This document shows positions 44,769 to 55,345 of a stretch of DNA of 64,000 nucleotides, piece by piece. Where the stretch lies: NCBI GenBank assembly GCA_900660155.1, contig CABFPE010000160.1:713393-777392 (forward strand). Reading direction: 5' to 3'. Made by a program: the position numbers and the translations under genes. Below the pieces are notes generated by a model, which saw nothing but the letters and a program-made list of their open reading frames with translations, was not told where the DNA came from and did not search any database. Source of the stretch: Hofstenia miamia. Lineage: Eukaryota; Xenacoelomorpha; Acoela; Hofsteniidae. Position 1 is the stretch's first letter; each line of letters starts with the position of its first letter.

Positions 44769-47654
44769 TCTCACTCTGATCTTCCTCCTCCCCGTAACTC
44801 TGGCTTTTCCGTGTTGCTTGCCAATGCCCACAGTCTTGTATCTTTGAATCGTCGTCTCAGCTTTTACAATTTCTTCTTGCAGTCTCCTGTTGACTTCATT
44901 TTCATCACTGAAACCTGGCTTGATCCTGCCATTGCTGATAGTGTTGTTTTTCCCAACTCTACTCTTAAAGTTCTTTCTCGTATGGATCGATCCAGTGGTC
45001 GCCATGGTGGTGTTCTCATTGCCTCTCGTCTTCCTAACCTTGACATCCGTCCCATTTCTTTCGATTCATTATCCTTCGATTTCTGTTGTGGCTGTGCTGT
45101 TGTTCTCAGTGACCACATTGTTTCTCTGCTCTGCGTTTACAACCCTCCGTCGAAAAGTGCCTTCCGCATTCCCGTTGCTGATTTATCATCTATGTTCGAG
45201 TCTTTTCATGACCAGTCTACCTACCTCTCTCGTCACCTTGGCTTTTCCATTCGTCCTCATTTTCTTGTTTGTGGTGACTTCAATCTTCCTAATGTCTGCT
45301 GGAATGCGTTCGACTCTACTGACACTTATGAGTCTGCAGTTTTAGAAGTTTTTGCCTGCTATTCTCTTGAACAACTTGTATTTTCTCCTACTTCCAGCTC
45401 CTCTCTGCTTGATTTGGTTCTGTGCTCTCACCCCGATTACATATTTGACATATCTGTAATCCCTGTTCCTGCTAAGCTGTCAGATCACTCATTCGTCAGC
45501 TTCAATCTGTTTGTCAACTCTACTTCTCCATCTGCTAATCCGGCTGTTCCACAATATGCTCGATTTAACAGTGACTTTCTGTCACTTAATGCTGCTCTCT
45601 CATCTTCGCTGCCCGTTTTTAGTGATTCCTTCTCAGTTGACGATTGGTTCACTTTCTTTCATCAAGTTATTTCTTCTTATGTTCCTCGTCGGCGGAAAAA
45701 GCGTGCTTCTCTTCCTTTCTATTTTTCGTCCCTTACTGTGCACTCCTTGAATAAATTGGAGTCTTACAAACGCCATTCTGGTACTACTGCTACTCCGAAG
45801 CTTGCTTCTCTCACAGAAGATGTTCTCAATTTTATGGAACTTGACAAAGTCTCTTTTCTGTCCAGCTTCTCGTCCGGTTCTCTCCAAGACTCTTATTCCT
45901 TCCTGCGTTCTCTTCATTCCAAGCCTGAGCTCCCCAATTTGAGATGGAACCTTCTTTCTGCTCACTCTGACCTGGAGAAAGCTGATCTGTTCAACGCGTA
46001 TTTTGCCTCTAACTTCTCTGTACCTGTCTCCATGTGCCCTGGTCCGCCTGCTGCCTCCCCGCTAATCCGACTTTGTGATATGGTCTTCAGCGCCCATGAT
46101 ATTTCTCTCATGCTTAAATCTTGCAAGTTGTCTGGTCCTTGTTATCCTGACGGTGTTCCTTCCTTTGTAATTCATGAAACCTCCTCCACGCTTTCTATCC
46201 ATTTAAAGCATCTTTACTCCTTCATTTGCTCCACTAAGCGCTATCCCGCCTGTTGGAAGACATCTTGGATTTCTCCGCTGTTAAAATCTAATCAGCTTCC
46301 CTCCTCGCAGGTCACGTCCTACCGCCCAATAGCTATTCTATCTCGACTGTCTATCATCTTTGAACGCCTTGTTTTTCGTTATGTATTCCCAAAAATTCGT
46401 CACCTCATCTCTTCCTCTCAGCATGGCAACCTTCCTGGTCGCTCTACGATTACTAACCTGCTCACTCTGATCGAAAACTGCTACTTTCACTCTGATAGTA
46501 ATGATCCTGGTTGTATTATCTTTCTTGACATCTCAAAAGCGTTTGATCGTCTCCCTCATTCCATTCTGCTTGACAAGTTACGTTTATTTGGTTTTGATGT
46601 GGATTTCATCGAACTGTTCCAGTCCTACCTGACCAATCGCCACCAGTGTGTCAAAATCAACTCGTCTATCTCTTCTCCTGTCCCCGTTACTAGTGGTGCC
46701 CCTCAAGGCTCAGTGTTTGCTGTTCTTTTCTTCCTCGTTGCCATTAACGACCTCCCTCATTCTGTTCTCAACTCGTCTTGCCTGTTGTATGTCGATGACA
46801 CTGCGATTTTTGATTTTGGTTGGTCTTTTGCGTCGAACATTTTTTCTGATCTTGAGCACTTGTCTACTTGGTCCTCTGTCAACCATCTCGATTTTAGCAC
46901 TACCAAGACATGTGGTATTTCCTTTTCTGTGGCTCCCCCTTCTGATTTGCCTCTACCTGTGAACTTTGCGCCTCATCACACTCATCTTGGAGTTCAACTT
47001 GCTGCAAACTTAAATTGGACTGGACATGTGTCTTTGCGTCTCCGCAAAGCTAATTCCTCGCTATTTGCCCTTTTCCGTAATGTTCCTTTTAATACCTCGT
47101 CCGCTGTGAAACTCTCTTTGTTCAAGTCCATTCCTCGCGCCATTCTTCTCTACGCGTCTCCTTGTTGGTGGCCTTCTCGTGCTTTGTTCCACTCCATGGA
47201 ACGTTTCCAGAAACGCGCTTTCAAATGGATTTCCTCTTTGGACTATAAAGACGCTCTGCTGAAATTCTCCACTCTCCCGCTGTCACTCTACTTCCATGCC
47301 TGTGATCTCCTTCTGTTCAATCGACTACTGACTCGCAAATTGGATCTTGATCCTTTTGATTTCATTAAGTTCTCTAATTCCTGCTGCACTCGCTCTGATG
47401 ATGTTGTCACCTTCTCCATTCGTCGTACAAAGAAACATCGCACCCTTCACTCGTTTTTCAATCGTGCTTGTACTGCTGCTAATTACATCTTGACTCGCAA
47501 CCCTCCAACAGCGATTGATTTCTTTTCTCCGCCACCGAGCTTCAAGAAATCTTTGATGGCTTTCCTCTTTGCTGAGCCCTTCTCCGACTTCGCCTACTCT
47601 TCCATTTGCTCCTATTTCATCTCCTGTGACTGTCCTCGCTGCCGTAAAACTTGA
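44766..47654 (+). CDS. LINE ORF2: AP endonuclease - reverse transcriptase
   Basis: 962 codons from the residue after the ORF1 stop to TGA at 47654. Numbering from V1 at 44811: endonuclease at about 1-230 with NAHSL, ITETWL (catalytic E34), GGVLIAS, CVYNPPS, CGDFNLPN (about 154-161), SSLLDLVL and SDHSF (about 224-228). RT with SYRPIAILSRLSIIFERLV, SQHGNLPGRST, FLDISKAFD (motif A, D573), GAPQGSVFAVLFF (motif B; LGP is usual where FAV stands), and YVDD (660-663, catalytic pair). A C-terminal domain ends with a Cys-rich CDCPRC tail. It nicks target DNA and primes cDNA synthesis on it. There is no internal stop. Codon third positions favour T and C, unlike the AT-rich host genes. Confidence 0.9.
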   Translation, partial: LSHSDLPPPRNSGFSVLLANAHSLVSLNRRLSFYNFFLQSPVDFIFITETWLDPAIADSVVFPNSTLKVLSRMDRSSGRHGGVLIASRLPNLDIRPISFDSLSFDFCCGCAVVLSDHIVSLLCVYNPPSKSAFRIPVADLSSMFESFHDQSTYLSRHLGFSIRPHFLVCGDFNLPNVCWNAFDSTDTYESAVLEVFACYSLEQLVFSPTSSSSLLDLVLCSHPDYIFDISVIPVPAKLSDHSFVSFNLFVNSTSPSANPAVPQYARFNSDFLSLNAALSSSLPVFSDSFSVDDWFTFFHQVISSYVPRRRKKRASLPFYFSSLTVHSLNKLESYKRHSGTTATPKLASLTEDVLNFMELDKVSFLSSFSSGSLQDSYSFLRSLHSKPELPNLRWNLLSAHSDLEKADLFNAYFASNFSVPVSMCPGPPAASPLIRLCDMVFSAHDISLMLKSCKLSGPCYPDGVPSFVIHETSSTLSIHLKHLYSFICSTKRYPACWKTSWISPLLKSNQLPSSQVTSYRPIAILSRLSIIFERLVFRYVFPKIRHLISSSQHGNLPGRSTITNLLTLIENCYFHSDSNDPGCIIFLDISKAFDRLPHSILLDKLRLFGFDVDFIELFQSYLTNRHQCVKINSSISSPVPVTSGAPQGSVFAVLFFLVAINDLPHSVLNSSCLLYVDDTAIFDFGWSFASNIFSDLEHLSTWSSVNHLDFSTTKTCGISFSVAPPSDLPLPVNFAPHHTHLGVQLAANLNWTGHVSLRLRKANSSLFALFRNVPFNTSSAVKLSLFKSIPRAILLYASPCWWPSRALFHSMERFQKRAFKWISSLDYKDALLKFSTLPLSLYFHACDLLLFNRLLTRKLDLDPFDFIKFSNSCCTRSDDVVTFSIRRTKKHRTLHSFFNRACTAANYILTRNPPTAIDFFSPPPSFKKSLMAFLFAEPFSDFAYSSICSYFISCDCPRCRKT

Positions 47655-47694
47655 CTTGTTTTTATTTTCTTGTTGTGTATGCCTTCAGCGGCTA

Positions 47695-47726
47695 AATAAA
47701 GTCATTGATTATTATTATTATTATTT
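47695..47726 (+). repeat. LINE 3' end: AATAAA and (ATT)n tail
   Basis: AATAAAGTCATTG is followed by ATT repeats. A short 3' simple-sequence tail instead of poly(A) is typical of CR1/L2 LINEs. Confidence 0.8.
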
Positions 47727-48047
47727 AAATAGCGCTTTTTGTAGTAAAATCAATTTATATATAAATGAAAAACAATGTAATTGTGATAAACAAAGTAGTG
47801 GAAAGTGACAATCTGGTCCTAAATTTCTGAGGTGGTCTAAGTATCTAACATCAGAAACCATTTACTGAATCTTTTTACGAGAAATTTAATAAATTTTAAA
47901 TCTTTTTTAAAATCAACACTTAAATATGCAGCATGATCAATTTTTATTGGAACACTGTTAACAATTAACTCGATCTTGTTTGTAGTTTATTTTAAATAAA
48001 CGGGGAAAATATAAATGAATTGCGATTTTTCAGTACATGTATTAATT
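47727..48047. other. Spacer, nothing recognised
   Basis: AT-rich sequence with no gene or element end visible. Confidence 0.4.
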
Positions 48048-48510
48048 TTAATTGATTGGATAAGAAATACCTAGAAATATTTTCAATATCACTTGGTAAA
48101 TTCTTTGTGGCCATAAATACATCATTATCTGTATTTTTGAGGCAACAGATTGATATATTTCATCATGATTTACATATATTGCAAATATAATTGGCTCCAG
48201 TAATGTACTTTGAGCCACTCTCCGATCGGCTGTAATATATTTAGATTTCATATTATTCACTAAACTCGTTATTTTCTATTTTCTAAAGAACTCATAAATA
48301 TCTAAAATGAGCTTTGTTGAAATCTGTAAATTTTAAGTTTAATCGGTAAAATTTTAAATTTAAAGCCTTGCTTTAAATATAGTAATGCTATACAACTGGA
48401 TTTATATATAAATTTATTGAGGATGTTTTTCCAGTAATTGAAATATTTTCATCTTTTGTACTATGCTAAGCGCGGAAACCATATTGTTTAGTTAAGATGT
48501 TCTGAGATGT
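48048..48510 (-). pseudogene. LINE RT fragment
   Basis: Minus-strand pieces: LTKQYGFRA..HST (about 48455-48505; typical QYGFR-HST pre-motif A) and RVAQSTLLEPIIFAIYVN (about 48150-48215; motif B, usually GVPQGSVLGPLLFLIYVND). Motif A between them is not readable. The wording differs from both the intact LINE next to it and the LINE at 10.5 kb, so it is another family. Multiple stops. Confidence 0.7.
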
Positions 48511-48876
48511 AAACAGTGGCAGAGCGTGGGACACATTGCCTAGTGTGCGGTGCAGAGTTGCTAGTGGATCTGTTTGGTTTCGTCATTCTATTTATATAAA
48601 AATACGTCAATTCTGAACCAAAAGGTTTAAAATTTACAATGGAGACCTTGCTTGAACTTGAAGTCATCCATAATATGATAAATGTATAATTTCTTAAATA
48701 CTCTACATTAACGCAAAATATGATTCAAATGAATATTTCTTAAAATCAGTTATCAAGTAAAATATTTGAAATGGATACGCGAAATAATAAAACATCACAC
48801 ATGACCAGTGCGTAATCAGACCAATTTTTCAATTTAACACAAGATCAGGAGTCATTTGCAGAAATAGATGATCCAC
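48511..48876. other. Spacer with a hAT-like end
   Basis: At about 48519 the sequence CAGTGGCAGAGCGTGGG resembles a hAT terminus, but no matching partner was found. Otherwise AT-rich. Confidence 0.3.
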
Positions 48877-50070
48877 CAGAGATGGAATCGAATTCAAGAT
48901 TTTAAGATCCCGATCCGTATCCGATCCGAACTTTTAAAAAATTTTAGTTTTCAATCCGAAATGGAATTTAAATAACTATTCTAACAATAAACAAACATAA
49001 ACTTAAAAAATATTTGTTTTTTATGCAAACAGAAAGTTTTAAGTGCTTCAACACTATCTTGGGATAAGAAATGGACATATACTTACGAAATAGTGAATGC
49101 AAATCAACTTATTTGTAAGCTTGTAATAATTTTGTTCCTAAAATTGTCATCAACTATAATCATACTATATTTATAGATTTAAGTATTTGTGTTTCTTATA
49201 GTATTACCTCCCATATTAATGTTTTATGTCAAAATTCAAAAATAACCACTTTGCAATGTCACTATGTATTGAAGTTGTTTCAAACAAAATAAATTTACTT
49301 CACAATTGCAGCTAAGGCGATCAAAACAAGAATAACACAAATACTGTCAAATTAAAGAACAACCCTAAAATTTATATTGCAAGACATTAAAAAATTGTTG
49401 TAGATGGTATTAAAATCCGTGATAGAAAAATTAATTTTTCAAACAAAATTGAGATTTAAACATAAATTTTGAATTTTACTGAAATTGGATACTAAATTGG
49501 ATCAAAAATTTCGAATTATATAGTAGCAAGATTAAATAAATTGTTTCCATAAACATTTTTGTATTAGTGATTATAATAATGACAAACCTTCTGAGTACTA
49601 AGTTGATCTTGGCATTGCAAGTTGCTTAGAGTGAATATTTAAATGAGATTGAAGGGCATCCCAAATTATATTAGTATTTTTGCAGTGCTTGCAAAAGCTA
49701 AGATACTCCACTTGTTTCTCTGTGTTCTGTGCTTTTTCTTTGACATAAATATTAGAGAGAATCCTTTTCAGAATTCTTCTCTTCCATTTGCAAGTTTGTA
49801 CAAACAAATGTTTTTGGTTGCTTTACTATTGGTCACCAATTTTATAAGTTGTTGGAAAGAATAACGCGGAACCTGTTGCATGAGCAATGAAATTCAATTA
49901 CAAAATTTCACTTAGATTGAGATTATTAAATTAGGATTCAATGTAAAAATGTGTGTAATTTATAAAATGTAAAATACACAAGTTTTAAAAACTTTTGAAT
50001 CCGAAACAGATCCGAAGTTTCTCAAAATGAAGATCCGATCCGTATCCTATCCGATCCGATGCTATCTCTG
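48877..50070. mobile_element. hAT-like element, 1.2 kb, with BED-finger remnant
   Basis: Inverted ends start CAGAGATGG (left) and CAGAGATAG (right, complement), with subterminal repeats of GATCCG and ATCCGATCCG at both ends. The flanking octamers TGATCCAC and CGGCCCAC match at 5 of 8 and could be a decayed target duplication. Inside, the minus-strand frame 49598-49807 contains CKHC...SHLNIH, a BED-type zinc finger layout as in hAT transposase N-termini. The catalytic domain is absent, so it is an internally deleted derivative. Confidence 0.75.
49598..49807 (-). pseudogene. hAT transposase N-terminal BED finger remnant
   Basis: 69-codon frame with FCKHCKNTNIIWDALQSHLN then IHS: C-x2-C, followed by H-x3-H at the usual distance for a BED finger. 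It lies centrally in the hAT-like element. The rest of the transposase is missing. Confidence 0.5.
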
Positions 50071-50356
50071 CGGCCCACCTAACCATATGCAGGCATTATT
50101 AAGGCGGACTAAGAAACTATGTTTCTTGTTGGCCGTAAACATTAGTAACATAATGCTCATCTCTCACAGCTTTTGTCTAGCATAGATCAGCCCCTTTGCA
50201 GGCCCATAGACACGTTCAACCAGGGCTGCGTGTTGTGCACATGACACAGTGTGGGCTTGTCTGGTTTACTGCTAATATATGCTTCACTAAAATAGTCTAA
50301 TAAATTAGAATAAAACCCACTCCCAACATTTTTTAGCTTACCACAGCCAATGTATG

Positions 50357-51519
50357 CAAGGGCGGATACAGAGGGGGCCGAGGGGGGCCCTCTAAAATAA
50401 TAAAAATTCATAAAAACTATGCAATAATAATTACAAATGAAAATTCCATAGCCTTGTCAAGAGGCGTGAATAGGAAGAGTGAAAGTGTTTTGATAAATTG
50501 CAAATGTGTATATTACACGTATAATGACAGTTAACTTTAGGCATATGCAATTACAAAATCTTATATCTAGTGGCAAGTGAAATCACTGATATCTTCCTGT
50601 TGAGAAAATAAAAATGCTGCAGTATTTGCTGTTTGTCTGAAAAAAACATTGTAATGGAGCGTGATATTCATATTATCATTGTAAATCTTCCTAATTCTTC
50701 CAAATTAATACAAATCACATTACAAATTATAATTTCGATAGTGATCGTTATTTTCTTGCAAGAATACTTGCTGTTAATTTTCATCATCACAAGAATGGAT
50801 TTGACTCTCTTCAATTTCTTCTTCAGTCTCATACATTGGTATCTTTCTGCTTAACTGTTCTCTCATATGTATTTTTATTTTAAATATTATTTAATGTTCT
50901 TTAAAATATAATTTTAATTTTGGAAGTCAATTGACTCTTAATTTGGATTCTTTTCTTTTCTGTTGGTATATTTATTTTAGAATAACATTTCTAATAATTT
51001 TACTTTTAAAACATACTAATGAAACTAGATAAGCATAAGAATGTAAAATATTAAGCATAAAATGAGTAATAATAAGTTAAATTCTCTCATTGTCTACTAT
51101 TTATATTCACCCCTTTTGATGATACTCAATAGTGTTGGTCAAATTTTTTGCATTCAAATTCAATACTATACACAGATTTCACCACCATGCACCTACTCCA
51201 AAAATTCAAAAACAAATTTGTGACATATTAAAACTCAGAACCAGGTTTTTAAATTTTAGAATATCTAGAATTTAGAAAGAGTTCTACATTTTTGGGTTGG
51301 TTGATTTTCTTGAATTTTATCAACATATTTAAAAATTTGAAAAATTGCAAACTATATTTTCATTTTTTGGAGTAAGCACATGATGGTGCAGTCCGTGCTT
51401 AGTACCGAATTCTAAAAATTTAAAATTCAATACTTTGTGCCCTATCTAGTACCCAATTATGTACTTATCATTTTATTCTACATTGGGCCCCCTAAAAAAA
51501 TCTTCTGTATCCGCCGCTA
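50357..51519. mobile_element. hAT-like non-autonomous element, 1163 bp
   Basis: Left end CAAGGGCGGATACAGAGGGG and right end CTTCTGTATCCGCCGCTA are inverted copies, followed inward by GGGGGCCC/GGGCCCCC. Flanking octamers AATGTATG (50349-50356) and AATATATG (51520-51527) differ at one base. Typical hAT terminus (CAGNGGCGGA) and target length. The small frame at 50633-50854 is not recognisable. Confidence 0.85.
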
Positions 51520-51527
51520 AATATATG

Positions 51528-51853
51528 TACACGTAGAACTTGCAAAAGTTTCTCTATTTTTAATGATGTTTGCTTGGCAGGGAATTAACTGAGAGTAGTG
51601 AGACGTTTGATATCTCACTGTAGGTGCGGTGATCATTAGCGCAAGCCTCGAAATGATTTATTTCCATTTCATGAACCAATCAATAACGTTCGGCTACAAA
51701 ATGTTGCATGCAATTTCAATGATCATGGCTTTAATTTCGTAGTGTGCGTAAATATGAACGCACACCTTGCTCTATTAATGACTATTGAAGTGTGGATGTC
51801 GCAATACCTTGTTATTGCGACATTCATGATTAAAGTAACTAGGACATTTTAAA
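51528..51853. other. Spacer, nothing recognised
   Basis: No gene or repeat visible apart from the inverted CAATACCTTGTTATTG hairpin near 51802-51817. Confidence 0.4.
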
Positions 51854-52051
51854 GCTGATGTTACACGATGATATTTGTCCCGGGGCAAATGAACTATGTT
51901 AATTGCTCTTTGGCATGGTACACAAAGAGCTCATGCCCCGGCATATGTTCTAAGAGTAATTATCTTGCGCGGGAACAGATGCTACACAAAGTGCATTAAA
52001 CTTGAGTGTTTTGCTCCTGCACAAAAGCCCATCGTGTCGTGTAACATCAGC
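51854..52051. mobile_element. MITE, 198 bp, GCTGATGTTACACGA termini
   Basis: Left end GCTGATGTTACACGATGAT and right end CATCGTGTCGTGTAACATCAGC are inverted copies. Inner parts are also partly complementary (GGGGCAAATG, CATGCCCCGG, GGGAACAGATG). The target duplication is not clear (TAA at both sides is possible). No coding capacity, and the superfamily is unresolved. Confidence 0.8.
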
Positions 52052-52339
52052 CTAATTCATCAGTGATATGATTGCTAAACAAGATAATACATGCACTAGC
52101 CAATTAAACCAATCTATAGTTTATGGATCAAAACAATCGAAATGCTTCAATTTTACCAAAATTGTAATTTAGACACAAGGTTTGTAAGAAAGTGCTGAAA
52201 CCAATATGTTATAAAAATGGCAACTCAATTAGATGTGTTAACTGTAATTAAAAATTCGATTGAGTATTTAATGCACTAATTACAAATTTATAAAAACATA
52301 GTGTAAAAATCAGTTTGATGCGGTATTAAATTTACTCAG

Positions 52340-52640
52340 TTCCCAAATAAGCCATAGCAAAAAACGCTCTAAAATCATAAAAATGCTGGTTAGAAGGGCA
52401 CATAAAGAGAATACGTCTCTGGATGTAAAGGTATTGGTGATTTGGATGTGCAATAATTTTTCGAATAATTTACTAAAAGGGTGCGTTATTTAGATTGGCC
52501 TATAATTTTTAACAATGAGGGGATCTCCATTTTCATACAAAGGTGTTGTATCTGACTTTTTCATTATCTCAGCAAATTGGTTTTTAACTATACATTGATT
52601 ACTTGCAAATGAAAGTATGAAAAAATTCTTATTAATAAAG
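52340..52640 (-). pseudogene. LINE RT fragment (pre-motif A region)
   Basis: The minus strand gives DTTPLYENGDPLIVKNYRPI then ITHPFSKLFEKLLHIQIT after one stop (about 52425-52545). This is the characteristic 'P-L-x-K-x-G-D...N-Y-R-P-I-S...K-x-F-E-K' stretch of LINE RTs. The remainder of the gene is not readable. Confidence 0.8.
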
Positions 52641-52877
52641 AAAGGTAAATCAGTTGAACATGAAAATTTTATAAGTACAATAGTATCGAATTCTCTTAAG
52701 GTAGATAGCTTAAATTGAGACGTTGACTTACAATTCCATTGCCTTAGTTCTGATAGAGAAATTTTATGAAAATTGAATTGATTGGAAATTGATGAGTTCT
52801 CCTAACTGAGAGTGGCATCAGCGTGAAGATGTGAGAAGTAATGAGATAATAATAATAGCAATAATACTTAGTAATAA

Positions 52878-53061
52878 CGGGGACTACGCGATTAATACAC
52901 TGGATGTGACACTGATATCAAGTTTAGGCCATCAAGTACATAAATTTCCACTTGATTGGATAACAATAATTGCGTTGCTCTTACTGCTGCCTCTTACATT
53001 CATTGGATAATTTCGGCCTAAACTTGAAACTGTCGTATCCATGTATAATCGCGTAATCCCA

Positions 53062-53062
<1 letters not shown>
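52878..53062. mobile_element. MITE, 185 bp, CTGGGATTACGCGATTA termini
   Basis: Inverted ends of about 46 bases: CGGGGACTACGCGATTAATA on the left and TATAATCGCGTAATCCCAG on the right, ending inward in matching AAGTTTAGGCC / GGCCTAAACTT. It sits inside a TAA-rich simple repeat, so the target duplication cannot be read. No coding capacity. Confidence 0.85.
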
Positions 53063-53118
<56 letters not shown>

Positions 53119-53119
53119 T
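53063..53119. repeat. (TAA)n microsatellite
   Basis: About 19 TAA units immediately after the MITE. Confidence 0.95.
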
Positions 53120-55189
53120 AAACATTTGAGAAAAATCGTTCAAAAAGCTTTAAAAATATAGGATATTTGCACTCACAACAGTGTTTTCACTTTCTAACTA
53201 TATGACTATTTAAAGTCACATCTTGAAGTGAGCAATTCCACACCATCTATTTTGTTGATTATAAGCTACAAGTAGCACAGCATGCCTTAGTAGCTTAACC
53301 TTGGACTTGCTGAGTTGTATTTCAAAGGTAAAAATATTGTTCATTATCTATATAATTTATTATAGGATTTTAGGTAATCAATTTTGTTGACCAAAGTAGA
53401 GTAAAAACAAAATAGGAAGGTTTCGGTAAAATTGGTTGTATTCACACTTTTCAAAACTCGACTTGCTTTGCGTATCTTTATGTAATAATTCAATTGTCTT
53501 CCATGAGATTTTCCTTATGCAATGAGATATTGCCGAGCTTTCTGGTTTCTGGTTACCAGTGTATTTCTCTTACAAAGTTTAAGCAATATTGCAATCTTCC
53601 ACATTTTATAGCATGAAAACCTAAATTAGTCGCAAATGTAGTTTTATGAATTCTCCTGTAAGATATTTTTCAAACTTAATAAATTTTTGCAATATATCCG
53701 GAATTTTTCAAATATGTACAAGCAACATCCCTGCTAATGTGACGGTTGTCATCCGGCGATTAAATACAACATGTTGAAACTAAACAATGCTAAATAGTCT
53801 AAGCTTCATAATCCCTATATTCACAAATAAATGATCTTGTAAGCAAATCTATTGAAACTTACAATTTATTAATATTTGCATGTATAAAATGTGCTAATTT
53901 ACAGCATTCTTAGCGAAGAAGGTATTAAGCAGAATGTTGATATCAAAAGGTTAAATCTTGTTTAAGATGTTCCGTTTAAAGTAAAAATTGCACTTAACCT
54001 GCTAAATTTCGAGGGAGCACTTATGCTGAATGAATAATTAACATTTTGTCAATAATGCTTGAAAACATTCAAACTTACAGTGAAAACGTTATTGAAGAGG
54101 TTGAATCTAAAAGCTTAATACAAAAAATCATTTACATTAAATTTATCTAAAATGAACAAAAGACAAGATATCATTTCAACCTCTATGAGGTATTTATTAG
54201 CCATATTACCAAATTCTACAAAGCTGGGATCGACTCAAGAGATAATTTAAAAATTCGAAAATTAACTGGCAAGATTTGCACAGTTATAAAAAACTGAATT
54301 CCCAAGGCTTCTTAAAAGCATTGACTTCATTATTCTAAACGCATAAAATTTTTTTAATTTAACCTTTATTGTATGTTGACATCAATACGATGATTCATGA
54401 TTGTTATATTTGAGCTTAGAAAATTCATCCAAAGTCAAACCTTGGCTGTTTGATTAATGGATCAAAATATTTCAGCCATTTATCAAAAAAGAATTGGATT
54501 CTTTCAGTTCAAATTGAAATCAATCATATTAATATCACAAGCAGGCCTGCCAACACTCCCGCATTGAGAAGGTGATATCCAGCGTTTCAAGGTTTCTCCA
54601 GGTCTCCTGTTATAAATATAAAATATCCTGTTTTTGAGGTTCTTTCCTGCTTAATGAAATTTTGGCAATATTCTTAATGCTAGTTACAAATATATGCTTT
54701 TTATAAATGTTTACTCTTATTATCATAGTTCTTAGTAGCAATCACAGACACTCACATGTGAACATTGTGTTGGTTAACCATTGCGGATTGACATTAAGTT
54801 ACGTATTGTCAATCTGTTTTATAAACAAACTCCTAATCTTGATAAATATATAATAGTGGATAAAACATGGGCTAAGCAATTTCATTTAAATTCAATAACC
54901 TGGGTTTATTTTCTGTAATAATTTGGAAAGATAACTGGTAACACATACAAGAACCATAAAAAAGTATATGTTGATGGTTTTTTCTTTCTCTAAGTTGACA
55001 TTGTTAGTGACATGAAATTACACACATTTTTTATTAACAACTCTTTATACCAAATATTCATCTAATTCCAAGGCCTTGAACTCATGGAAACAACACCGAA
55101 CTTTAACTATTTCTTTATGTATATATAGATAGATCTTGCAAACCAATTGAGGTTTACTATATGAAAATCAGAGATAGCGCCATTGAAAG
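53120..55189. other. Spacer, nothing recognised
   Basis: AT-rich with no clear gene. A GC-richer patch at 54540-54610 has no recognisable feature. Confidence 0.4.
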
Positions 55190-55345
55190 CAGGGGCGTAC
55201 ACAAGATTTTCTGACGAGGGGACATCCTAGTCATGATAAAAAACGTTGAAAATTTTGAAAAAGAGACCCTAAAAAATTCATTTCACGACCTTAGATTTTA
55301 AGTATTTTTTGATTCAGCTGCCGAAAATACTGAAAAATTAAACTT
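55190..55345. mobile_element. hAT-like MITE, left half
   Basis: It starts CAGGGGCGTACACAAGATTTTC and follows the 220-bp MITE at 15488 through CATGA, GAAAATTTTGA and TTAGATTTTAA. The right half is absent; Tc1/mariner sequence begins where it should continue. Confidence 0.75.

Larger units (their letters stand above)
44028..47726 (+). mobile_element. CR1-like LINE, apparently intact ORF1 and ORF2
   Basis: ORF1 (44028-44765) and ORF2 (open from 44766 to 47654) lie in the same reading frame, separated by a single TGA. A short 3' UTR carries AATAAA at 47695-47700 and ends in an (ATT)n tail at 47708-47726. Both ORFs are uninterrupted over 3.6 kb, and the element is visibly richer in G+C and CpG than its surroundings, so it is young. 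No target duplication is obvious, as usual for CR1. The 5' end is uncertain. Confidence 0.9.

Noticed and set aside
44811-44813. Start of LINE ORF2 at 44811
   Set aside because: This codon is GTG, not ATG, and the frame is open back to the ORF1 stop; it is not a credible eukaryotic start.
44766-45118. Minus-strand and alternative-frame ORFs over the intact LINE (e.g. 44766-45005, 44864-45118, 45633-45965 minus; 44068-44652 and 44890-45345 plus)
   Set aside because: Shadow frames of ORF1/ORF2 caused by the GC-richer, C/T-biased codons; no family features of their own.
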